Positions 7,520 through 14,709 are shown, counted from the stretch's first letter. The stretch is DNA of 17,671 bases from Cryomorphaceae bacterium (GCA_949547975.1 CATITW010000255.1:1-17671); one strand, 5' to 3'. A program made the numbers and translations. Notes: generated from the letters alone by a model not told the origin.

Positions 7520-10366
7520 TTAGTGTGCCTCGAGCCAGCTCTGACCGGTACCGACCTCAGCAATCATCGGGATTTCCAGCTCCACTGCGGCCTCCATGTG
7601 CTTCACAACCAGTGCTTTCAACTCCTCCAGCTCATCTTTGAACGCATCAAAGACCAATTCATCATGCACCTGCAACAGCATTTTCGACTTCATTCCCGCT
7701 TCGCGCATCGCCTTATCTACCTGAATCATAGCGAGCTTGATCACGTCGGCAGCAGAACCTTGGATCGGCGCATTCACCGCATTGCGCTCACTGTGTCCAC
7801 GAACCACTGCATTGCGAGACTCGATGTCCTTCAAATAGCGGCGACGGCCCGTAATGGTTTCTACATACCCATGTTCACGGGCAAAACTGACTTGCTCATC
7901 CATATATGCCTTGATGCCCGGATACGTTCTGAAATATCCGTCGATCGCTGCTTTAGCCTCTTTACGACTCATGTCCGTTTGCTGGCTCAACCCGAAGGCA
8001 CTCACCCCGTACACGATTCCAAAATTCACCGTTTTCGCATTCGAACGCTGCTCGCGAGTCACCTCTTCTAACGGCACTTCAAACACCTTCGCAGCAGTGG
8101 CTTTATGGATGTCCTCTCCTGCTTTAAACGCAGCAATCATCGCCTCGTCCTTCGCTAAGGCTGCAATAACGCGAAGTTCAATCTGGCTGTAATCCGCTGC
8201 GAGCAGAATATGATCCTCGTTCGCTGGAACAAACATGCCGCGGACTTTTCGCCCGTTCTCAGTACGGATCGGAATGTTTTGCAGGTTCGGATTGGTTGAA
8301 CTCAAGCGACCCGTGGCAGCCACCGTTTGGTTGAAGCTGGTATGAATACGACCCGTCTTCCCGTGGACCAATTCCGGCAACGCATCCACATAAGTGCTCT
8401 TGAGCTTTTTCAACTCTCTAAAGGTCAATATCTTGTCCACGATCGGGTGTACAGATCGCAAGTCTTCTAAAATATTTTCACTGGTCGCATATTGCCCGGT
8501 CTTCGTCTTTTTCGGCTTTTCAGAAAGCTTCAAATCGTCAAACAACACCTCGCCCAGCTGACGTGGTGAGCCGACATTAAACGGACGACCCGCGAGCTCA
8601 ATGATCTCTTCCTCAAGCGTGACGATCAATCCGCCCAATTCTTTACTGTAGCTGTTCAACGCATCCACGTCCACGCGAATCCCTTCACGCTCCATGCGTG
8701 CAAGCACCGGAACGAGCGGCATTTCGATGGTACGGAACACGCTATCTACCTTCGTTTCTTGGAGCATCGGCTCAAAAAGCTGCTTCAGCTGGAAGGTAAT
8801 GTCTGCATCTTCACACGCGTAGTCCACGACCTCAGCGGCCGGAATATCGCGCATGTTTTTCTGGTTCTTTCCTTTTTTCCCAAGGAGCGTCTCGATGGAA
8901 ATGGTTTCATAATTCAGGTACGTCTCGGCGAGAATATCCATCCCGTGGCGCATGTCGGGTTGAATGAGGTAATGTGCGATCATGGTATCGAAAATTGGCC
9001 CAGAGACCTCCACGTCGTAATTCATCAGCACGCTTAGGTCGTACTTTATGTTCTGACCAATTTTTTCCACGCCTTCAGACGTCCAAAATGGCGCGAACGC
9101 ATCCACCATTTCTTGTGCCTTGTCGCGCTGCTCGGGCACCGCCACATAGTACGCCTTGCCTTTTTCATAAGCAAAACTGATCCCCACGAGCTCCGCATCT
9201 AATACGCTGAGCGAGGTGGTTTCGGTATCAAACGCAACGCTGGATTGCGCAGCCAAAAGTGCCGCCAATTCACGCGCCTCATCCACATGTTCGATCAGCT
9301 GGTACATGTGCAGCTCCGTGCTCACCGTCTTGCGCGAGCTCACTGCCGGCGCATCATCACCTGCGTCTGAAGCCGGCGCTCCTCCACCGAACAAATCCAT
9401 CTGGTCGTTCGAAGTGAGGTTGACTTTCTTCGTCGGTTTCTTTGGAGCATCACTTTGCGCAGCATCACCACCGCGGGTCAAACCTAAACGGCGACCTAGC
9501 GTACGGAATTCCAATTCCTCGAAAATATCCAAGAGCGCTTCCGCATTCCAATCGCTGCGCGTTAACGTATCCGATTCGAGCTCCACGGGAACTTCGGTGA
9601 TGATCCGTGCCAATTTCTTCGACAGTATCCCCTGCTCGGCATTGTCCCGAATCTTCTCTCCTAATTTTCCTTTAATCTCATCGGCGTGCGCCAGCGTTTC
9701 TTCCAAACTGCCGTACTGCGCCAAAAGCTTGGTGGCGGTTTTCGCACCCACGCCCGGAAGGCCCGGGATATTGTCCACCGCATCGCCCATCATACCGAGG
9801 TAATCCACGACCTGATCGACGTTCGCGAGCCCAAATTTCTCACACACCTCTTCCGTGCCCCAAACTTCGGGTGGGTTGCCACCACGGCCGGGACGGAACA
9901 TGAAGATGTGGTCCGAAACTAATTGGCCAAAATCCTTATCAGGGGTCATCATGTAGGTCGTAAACCCTTCTTTCTCCGCCTTCTTCGCTAGCGTCCCGAT
10001 CACGTCATCCGCCTCGTAACCGCTCACTCCAATCGCAGGAATGTCAAACGCTTCCAGGATTTTATGAATGTACGGCACCGCCAATTTTATCGCCTCCGGC
10101 GTGGCATCTCTATTCGCCTTGTACTCCGGAAAGATCTCATGACGCTCGGTCGGCTCCGGCAAATCGAAACAAACGGCGATGTGCGTCGGATTTTCCTTCG
10201 ACAACAGATCTAACAGCGCACTCGTGAACCCGTAAATAGCGCTCGTGTCCAGCCCGGAAGAAGTGATGCGCGGATTTTTCGCAAAGGCGAAATAGGCTCT
10301 GAAAATGAGCGCATAAGCATCTAAAAGAAAGAGTTTTTTGTCCGTATCTGGCGTTTGTTGACCCAT
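7520..10366 (-). CDS. polA: DNA polymerase I
   Basis: A complete 948-residue family A polymerase for Okazaki-fragment processing and repair. The 5'-nuclease domain covers about residues 10-300, with acidic-site motifs FDLPEPTERHEIFPEYKANR, YEADD, TPDKD and GDAVDNIPG. The proofreading 3'-5' exonuclease covers about 355-545 and keeps all DEDDy positions (Asp380 and Glu382 in FDTET, Asp in QNIKYDL, Tyr and Asp in YACEDAD). The polymerase domain has motif A (AADYSQIELR), motif B (RSNAKTVNFGIVYG, Phe at the sugar-discriminating site) and motif C (LQVHDELVFD). The linker between nuclease and exonuclease is Lys/Gly/Ala rich and contains QMDLF at 322-326, resembling a sliding-clamp-binding motif. The ATG at 10366 is the sensible start. 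The gene lies divergent to the phosphoesterase and is not part of the efflux operon: 106 bases separate its stop from marR. Confidence 0.97.
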   Translation of the reverse strand: MGQQTPDTDKKLFLLDAYALIFRAYFAFAKNPRITSSGLDTSAIYGFTSALLDLLSKENPTHIAVCFDLPEPTERHEIFPEYKANRDATPEAIKLAVPYIHKILEAFDIPAIGVSGYEADDVIGTLAKKAEKEGFTTYMMTPDKDFGQLVSDHIFMFRPGRGGNPPEVWGTEEVCEKFGLANVDQVVDYLGMMGDAVDNIPGLPGVGAKTATKLLAQYGSLEETLAHADEIKGKLGEKIRDNAEQGILSKKLARIITEVPVELESDTLTRSDWNAEALLDIFEELEFRTLGRRLGLTRGGDAAQSDAPKKPTKKVNLTSNDQMDLFGGGAPASDAGDDAPAVSSRKTVSTELHMYQLIEHVDEARELAALLAAQSSVAFDTETTSLSVLDAELVGISFAYEKGKAYYVAVPEQRDKAQEMVDAFAPFWTSEGVEKIGQNIKYDLSVLMNYDVEVSGPIFDTMIAHYLIQPDMRHGMDILAETYLNYETISIETLLGKKGKNQKNMRDIPAAEVVDYACEDADITFQLKQLFEPMLQETKVDSVFRTIEMPLVPVLARMEREGIRVDVDALNSYSKELGGLIVTLEEEIIELAGRPFNVGSPRQLGEVLFDDLKLSEKPKKTKTGQYATSENILEDLRSVHPIVDKILTFRELKKLKSTYVDALPELVHGKTGRIHTSFNQTVAATGRLSSTNPNLQNIPIRTENGRKVRGMFVPANEDHILLAADYSQIELRVIAALAKDEAMIAAFKAGEDIHKATAAKVFEVPLEEVTREQRSNAKTVNFGIVYGVSAFGLSQQTDMSRKEAKAAIDGYFRTYPGIKAYMDEQVSFAREHGYVETITGRRRYLKDIESRNAVVRGHSERNAVNAPIQGSAADVIKLAMIQVDKAMREAGMKSKMLLQVHDELVFDAFKDELEELKALVVKHMEAAVELEIPMIAEVGTGQSWLEAH

Positions 10367-10384
10367 GGGTGAAGGAGGTTGTGT

Positions 10385-10423
10385 ATGCGTAGAAAAATAA
10401 GAGGAGGTAAGTTAGCTACTTAA
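10385..10423 (+). CDS. Possible 12-residue leader peptide ORF with a strong Shine-Dalgarno site
   Basis: ATG at 10385 opens a 12-codon frame (MRRKIRGGKLAT, stop TAA at 10421). It is preceded by AAGGAGGT, a full-consensus ribosome-binding site placed about 6 bases before the ATG. A second GAGGAGGT lies inside the frame at 10401-10408. Bacteroidota seldom use Shine-Dalgarno sites, and the real genes of this window mostly lack them, so the match stands out. It lies on the strand of the phosphoesterase, 76 bases before that gene's likely ATG. It may equally be a chance purine run complementary to the pyrimidine-rich polA leader. Confidence 0.2.
   Translation: MRRKIRGGKLAT
10392..10399 (-). promoter_or_regulatory. 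Weak candidate -7 element for polA
   Basis: On the minus strand this reads TATTTTTC, matching TAnnTTTG at all but the last base, and lies 25 bases upstream of the polA ATG. No convincing -33 TTG stands at the expected 17-23 base spacing (only TTAA about 20 bases away), so the call is tentative. Confidence 0.2.
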
Positions 10424-10499
10424 GTCGAAATACCGAGTTTTGTACCATAAAACAATCCCCTATTCGATGGCGTTGTTATTGAGCATACAATCTGACATT

Positions 10500-11723
10500 A
10501 TGATTTTTAGAATCCTGTTCACCCTAGGATTTGTCTTAGCCATAGACGCCTACGCCTACCAAGCCTTTAAAACCGCCTTCAAAAGTCCCGCCACCCCTTG
10601 GATTTACTGGGGAGTAACCGTTGCTTATGTGGTGTTCAGTGTCGCTATCAGCGTAATGATGAATACCGGAAAAGTCGACTATACATACCTCGGCCTGCTG
10701 ATGGGAACGACCGTTTTATTGTCGGTACCGAAACTCGTCGCGATCCTCCCCCTCTTGCTCGAAGATGTGGTCCGTTTGGGCCAATTCATTTTTCGCGCCA
10801 CCACCACCCAGCCGACCCTCATGCCAGAGCGCCGCAGGTTCATCTCACAAATCGCGCTTGGTCTAGCAGCCATCCCCTTCATCGGTATTATCGACGGAAT
10901 CTGGAAAGGCCGCTACCGCTACCGCGTTTTAAGCCACACGTTGGAGTTTGACGATCTGCCCGAAGCCTTCGACGGATTCACCATCGCCCAGATCTCGGAT
11001 GTGCACAGCGGTTCTTTTGACAACAAAGAAAAAGTGCAATACGGCGTCGACATGGTGACCCAGCTGGGCGCCGATGCCATCATGTTCACTGGTGACCTGG
11101 TCAACAACACTGCCGACGAAGCAGAGCCTTGGATCGAAACCTTCAAGCGCCTCTCCGCAACCTCTGGTGTGTTCTCTATTTTAGGAAACCACGGCTATGG
11201 CGACTACTGGAAATTCCCTACCGCCGAAGCGAAAGTGCAGAATCTGGACCGCCTGAAGGCCATTCACGGCGAGATGGGCATGGACTTGCTCTTGAACGAA
11301 AGCCGCTATTTTGAGCGCGACGGACAGCGCTTGTATTTGGCGGGAGTTGAGAATTGGGGTTTACCGCCCTTCCCGCAATACGGCGATCTCAATGAAGCCT
11401 TAGCAGGAATTCCAGAAGATGCGTTCACCATATTGCTAAGCCACGATCCATCACACTTTGATGCTGAAGTAAAACAGCACGGCAAAAAAGTACACCTGAC
11501 TTTAAGCGGTCATACGCATGGAATGCAGTTTGGGATTGAGATTCCGGGCTGGATCAAATGGTCGCCCGTGAAGTTCAAATACCCGAAGTGGGCCGGATTG
11601 TATCCGGAGGACGATGGACAAATTCTTCACGTGAACCGTGGGTTTGGATTCCTCGCATTCCCAGGACGTGTGGGCATGTGGCCGGAGATTACGCACATTA
11701 CATTGAAAAAGAAATTGGCGTAG
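10500..11723 (+). CDS. Membrane-anchored metallophosphoesterase
   Basis: A calcineurin-like (YkuE-type) binuclear metal phosphoesterase of 407 residues from the ATG at 10500. In-frame starts at 10467 (ATG) and 10440 (TTG) would add 11 or 20 residues. About three N-terminal helices (residues 3-22, 34-53, 62-86) are followed by RRRFISQIALGLAAIPF (111-127), resembling a twin-arginine motif plus hydrophobic segment. The catalytic domain then begins: QISDVHSG (Asp167, His169), TGDLVNN (Asp199), LGNHG (Asn230, His231), a later LLSHDP and GHTHGMQFG. These are the metal ligands of the family. The catalytic face is probably extracytoplasmic by topology. Phosphodiesters or UDP-sugar lipids are family substrates, but none can be chosen here. 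It ends 9 bases from the convergent crtY-blh fusion. Confidence 0.88.
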   Translation: MIFRILFTLGFVLAIDAYAYQAFKTAFKSPATPWIYWGVTVAYVVFSVAISVMMNTGKVDYTYLGLLMGTTVLLSVPKLVAILPLLLEDVVRLGQFIFRATTTQPTLMPERRRFISQIALGLAAIPFIGIIDGIWKGRYRYRVLSHTLEFDDLPEAFDGFTIAQISDVHSGSFDNKEKVQYGVDMVTQLGADAIMFTGDLVNNTADEAEPWIETFKRLSATSGVFSILGNHGYGDYWKFPTAEAKVQNLDRLKAIHGEMGMDLLLNESRYFERDGQRLYLAGVENWGLPPFPQYGDLNEALAGIPEDAFTILLSHDPSHFDAEVKQHGKKVHLTLSGHTHGMQFGIEIPGWIKWSPVKFKYPKWAGLYPEDDGQILHVNRGFGFLAFPGRVGMWPEITHITLKKKLA

Positions 11724-11732
11724 AAAAATCCG

Positions 11733-13700
11733 CTAGTGCGTCCTGTTCCGATAGAACGACGACATATAATACACGTGCGGTAGACTCAGTGCGCTCAGGA
11801 AGATCATGCTTTTTCCGAAAACCGCCGTTGCAGACGCTAACGTGCCGACATACAGCAGGGCACCAAACATCAGTAAGGCACCAAAGGTAAACGGTGCGGC
11901 ACGTTTCCACATCACCGCAGTGGTCCAGCGCTGACTCCGCTTTAAATGCCGCCAGCCCACGACGCTATGGCGCAGCACAAAGTAGACACCAAAGGCAATC
12001 ACAAGCGGTAATCCCGTAGTTGCGATCAGCGTCACCACTGTAAGCAGCCACTTCCAAGAACCTTTTGCCAGGGCAAGTAGTAGTCCGATAACGCTCAAGA
12101 CTACAGTCGCCGTCTGGGTCTGCTCCAGCGACGCTTCAAAGGCCGAAACACCCATCGTACCAAGCACGTTTACGACGCTGTCCCAATGCGGCACAAGCAA
12201 TATGCCCATCAGAACCGTGCCCCAAAGCAAGGCCAAGCCAGGCGTAGGGATACGCCATTCCTCGAGGTCGGTTTGGCCAAAATGCCAAGCGCTGTAGCCC
12301 AAAAAGCCGATGAGGGCCAGTGCAGGCATCCACCACCAGAGCAAGAGCGCTAGGGCCATGATCCCGACATATTTCAAAATGAATACCGGCAACGCCTCTT
12401 TTCGCTGTTCGACGTAGGCATCTAAGGCGCCGTGTGGGATGCCCACAACAAAGAGCACAACGGCTAAAACTCCGCCGATCACGGGGAGGGTGAGTTGGGG
12501 TTGGAATTGGTTTAAAATCAATGCTATGAGGGACAGCGAGAACGGCATAAAACGCCAAGCGTGCTTGACCCCTTTAAAACGGACATAGCGCCCGACGCTC
12601 CACAAAAACTTGGGAACGGGCAGGCGTGCGAACATTCGAACTTCCCAACCTATCGTCGAGCGTTCTTCTAAAAATCGGAAAATCTCTTCAGTGCGCTCGT
12701 TCTTGAGCAACGTATTAAAGATGGTCGCACCCCAGTCGGGTCTGAACTTTAAGATGATAAGCAATAGGGTATCGTACCACTGAAAACGACGGCTCATAGC
12801 CGAGGGACTAGAAACAATCTTCTCTGGCTGGGCATATTGAGAAGCTATAGTTTCGGCATGTTCGTACATGGCTTTGAATCCATACCCGGTCGTCGCTTTT
12901 ACTTTGCCTGCACGGGCACCTGTGGGCGTAACACCACCCTGCTGATCCACCTGAATGTCCTGCGACATAGGGATCACGCCGAATTCTTTATCCTCGACAA
13001 CGTAGGTATCGACCTGCTGAGCACAATATGCTGCCAACACATTCGCTGCACGGGAATGGTCTATTTTTTCTGTTGAAAACCGGGTCAATTCAACCATCGC
13101 CTCCCGCTCACTCGTTGGCAGCACATACACAAACTGCGTACCCCCGTCTTGAGGAACTGAGAAATCCATTAACGTAAATGTCGACGGATCAAACGCTGGC
13201 GTTGAGCTCTTTATTTTCCACCCAACAAAACTTTGAAGGACCGTCTCGCCCATCTCCTCCTTAAAAGCAGGGGGTCTACTGTCGTATACCCGGTCCACCG
13301 CATAGGTCTGATCATTTGCCGCTAGTACACATCCGTTATCGGACGCGTTTACCTCTGAAACAGCCGATGGAACAAACTCAACGTTCGGGTGATTTGCGAC
13401 GAGTGATTTTCCTCGATCGTAGATCGCCGAAGATTCAATCATGTAATAACGCATGCCCTGCATGTTGTCCACGCGTTCCGCAGTGCGAACGTTCCCCCAA
13501 GAGGTCAATATGAACTCGCTCAGATCACCAACCATGGTAGATTTTGGGTGGGCCCAGAAGCAATACGTCTTGTCGTTGTGCTCCTTAGTGGATGCATCGA
13601 ATACCAAAACACGGATACGGTCAAGCACTCCTCCACGCTCTAAGGCATGAAGTAGTAATGTGTTTGACGCGCCGAATCCGACAAGTGCGATGGTTTCCAA
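11733..13700 (-). CDS. Fused lycopene beta-cyclase / beta-carotene 15,15'-dioxygenase (CrtY-Blh)
   Basis: One uninterrupted 655-residue frame joins two enzymes of retinal synthesis. Residues 1 to about 375 are a CrtY-type lycopene beta-cyclase: FAD-binding N terminus (VGFGASN), VYDSRPP at 138-144, QSFVGW at 156-161, LMDF...QDGGTQFVYVLP at 177-195, and TGYGF at 271-275. Residues about 385-650 are a Brp/Blh membrane dioxygenase with several helices and iron-ligand candidates His423 (GIPHGALDAY), His473 (SAWHFGQTD), His578 and His585 (RHSVVGWRH) and His642 (LPHVYY). The protein would turn lycopene into beta-carotene and cleave it to retinal at the membrane. Translation must start at TTG 13700: an in-frame stop lies directly before it and the next Met (55) is inside the cyclase. 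It is divergent from the rhodopsin gene. Both domain calls rest on motifs, and activity is untested. Confidence 0.9.
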   Translation of the reverse strand: METIALVGFGASNTLLLHALERGGVLDRIRVLVFDASTKEHNDKTYCFWAHPKSTMVGDLSEFILTSWGNVRTAERVDNMQGMRYYMIESSAIYDRGKSLVANHPNVEFVPSAVSEVNASDNGCVLAANDQTYAVDRVYDSRPPAFKEEMGETVLQSFVGWKIKSSTPAFDPSTFTLMDFSVPQDGGTQFVYVLPTSEREAMVELTRFSTEKIDHSRAANVLAAYCAQQVDTYVVEDKEFGVIPMSQDIQVDQQGGVTPTGARAGKVKATTGYGFKAMYEHAETIASQYAQPEKIVSSPSAMSRRFQWYDTLLLIILKFRPDWGATIFNTLLKNERTEEIFRFLEERSTIGWEVRMFARLPVPKFLWSVGRYVRFKGVKHAWRFMPFSLSLIALILNQFQPQLTLPVIGGVLAVVLFVVGIPHGALDAYVEQRKEALPVFILKYVGIMALALLLWWWMPALALIGFLGYSAWHFGQTDLEEWRIPTPGLALLWGTVLMGILLVPHWDSVVNVLGTMGVSAFEASLEQTQTATVVLSVIGLLLALAKGSWKWLLTVVTLIATTGLPLVIAFGVYFVLRHSVVGWRHLKRSQRWTTAVMWKRAAPFTFGALLMFGALLYVGTLASATAVFGKSMIFLSALSLPHVYYMSSFYRNRTH

Positions 13701-13737
13701 TTAAACGTATGCTTTACCACTTATTAATAACCCTGAC

Positions 13738-13760
13738 AACAATTGGGTTTTAAAATTGTT
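13738..13760. promoter_or_regulatory. Inverted repeat in the crtY-blh / rhodopsin intergenic region
   Basis: The arms AACAATT (13738-13744) and AATTGTT (13754-13760) are perfect complements around a 9-base spacer, 38 bases upstream of the fusion gene's TTG and about 70 bases before the opsin promoter. The 201-base region holds no gene and is strongly A/T rich. The repeat could be an operator shared by the two divergent genes, or a weak hairpin. The arms are A/T rich, so chance is a real alternative. Confidence 0.35.
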
Positions 13761-13808
13761 TTATGGCCCTTATCAATCTTTTTTTACTGACCCTCAAGAC
13801 CATGAGTA

Positions 13809-13840
13809 TTTGTACTTTGTTTAAACTTTTTTTATATTTC
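13809..13840 (+). promoter_or_regulatory. Bacteroidota-type promoter for the proteorhodopsin gene
   Basis: TTTG at 13809-13812 and TATATTTC at 13833-13840 are 20 bases apart. This fits the known Bacteroidota sigma-factor pattern, a -33 TTG/TTTG, 17-23 bases, then TAnnTTTG, with one mismatch at the last base. Transcription would start near 13846, giving a leader of about 55 bases. The leader just before the ATG (TTTAAAAATTAGTACC) is A-rich without Shine-Dalgarno, the usual strong initiation context in this phylum. Confidence 0.6.
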
Positions 13841-13855
13841 ATGAACAAAATCAAA

Positions 13856-13875
13856 ACCCCGCAGTTATAAGGGGT
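13856..13875 (+). promoter_or_regulatory. Hairpin in the rhodopsin mRNA leader
   Basis: ACCCC (13856-13860) pairs with GGGGT (13871-13875) across a 10-base loop. The stem can be lengthened by AAA (13853-13855) with TTT (13878-13880) after a 2-base bulge. It would lie near the 5' end of the opsin transcript, followed by an unstructured A-rich stretch to the ATG. There is no U-run, so it is not a terminator. mRNA stabilisation is a plausible but unproven role. Confidence 0.4.
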
Positions 13876-13901
13876 AGTTTAACCATTTAAAAATTAGTAC
13901 C

Positions 13902-14687
13902 ATGTCTTTAACAACAACACTTGCTAGCGTGACGGCTGGCGCATCGGCAGTAGATCTTACTGCCTACACAGACATTACCACAATCACGTCGTTTACCTTC
14001 TTCGTAGGGTGTATGGCAATGATGGCGGCTTCTGTCTTTTTCTTCTTCGAAATGTGGAACGTAGACAAAAAGTGGCGCACCTCTTTATTGGTGAGCGGTT
14101 TGATTACGTTTATCGCATTCGTACACTACTACTACATGAGAAGCTACCACTTCGAAACAGGTGACTCTCCAACGTTCTTCCGTTATGTGGATTGGACGCT
14201 GACTGTGCCATTGATGTGTGTGGAGTTCTATTTGATTACTAAAAAAGCAGGAGCGAAAATGAGCTTGCTTTGGAAACTCATCGCAGCTTCTGTAATCATG
14301 CTTGTAACAGGTTACTTCGGTGAGACAATCTACCGCGAGCAGTCTGTTATGTGGGGTGTTCTTTCAGGTGCAGCTTACTTCTACATTGTTTTCTTGGTAT
14401 GGAAAGGCGAAGTGGCTCAATTGGCCCAAAACGCTGGTGGTGCCGTAGCAAAAGCAGTAAAGGTTTTATTCTGGTTCGTTCTTGTAGGATGGGCAATCTA
14501 CCCACTAGGTTACATCCTAGGAACTCCAGGAGGATTATTTGGTATCCAATTAGTATCTGATCCTGAAGCAGCTTCTGCCTACATGGACGTGGTATACAAC
14601 ATCGGTGATGCAGTGAATAAAATCGGATTTGGTCTTGTGATCTACTCACTAGCCGTAAGTAGCTCTGACGAGAAAGCTGCCGCTTAA
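13902..14687 (+). CDS. Proteorhodopsin, green-type light-driven proton pump
   Basis: A 261-residue seven-helix microbial rhodopsin of the inner membrane that binds retinal and pumps protons outward in light. In helix C, RYVDWTLTVPLMCVEFYLI gives Arg94, Asp97 (proton acceptor), Thr101 and Glu108 (proton donor), the DTE pattern of proteorhodopsin pumps. It is not the NDQ pattern of sodium pumps or the chloride-pump pattern. Met105 at the colour-tuning site predicts green absorption. His75, the partner of the acceptor, is in FVHYYYMR. Lys240 in DAVNKIGFG is the Schiff-base lysine. By eye, Gly152 in helix E aligns with Trp138 of bacteriorhodopsin and the antenna-window glycine of xanthorhodopsin. 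The N terminus before helix A is Thr/Ala rich. Codons look more A/T-ending than in neighbours, fitting high expression. The chromophore enzyme gene is divergent next door. Confidence 0.97.
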   Translation: MSLTTTLASVTAGASAVDLTAYTDITTITSFTFFVGCMAMMAASVFFFFEMWNVDKKWRTSLLVSGLITFIAFVHYYYMRSYHFETGDSPTFFRYVDWTLTVPLMCVEFYLITKKAGAKMSLLWKLIAASVIMLVTGYFGETIYREQSVMWGVLSGAAYFYIVFLVWKGEVAQLAQNAGGAVAKAVKVLFWFVLVGWAIYPLGYILGTPGGLFGIQLVSDPEAASAYMDVVYNIGDAVNKIGFGLVIYSLAVSSSDEKAAA

Positions 14688-14709
14688 TCTATTTCTTTAG
14701 TGTTTTATT

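Noticed and set aside
12136..12558. A 140-residue open frame on the same strand inside the Blh domain, which might suggest a separate blh gene or a frameshift
   Set aside because: It has no Blh motifs, and the main frame carries all of them without a break, so it is a shadow frame.
13689..13717. TACGTTTA on the minus strand (13709-13702) as the fusion gene's -7 promoter box
   Set aside because: It directly abuts the TTG start, so transcription would begin inside the coding sequence, and no -33 element stands at the right distance.
7428..13760. Shared half-site CAACAAT in the marR operator and the rhodopsin intergenic repeat, hinting at one regulator for both
   Set aside because: The arms face opposite ways in the two repeats and a 7-base A/T-rich word is expected by chance.
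13902..14687. Sodium-pumping, chloride-pumping or sensory rhodopsin
   Set aside because: Helix C has Asp97, Thr101 and Glu108, the proton-pump pattern, and no transducer gene is adjacent.
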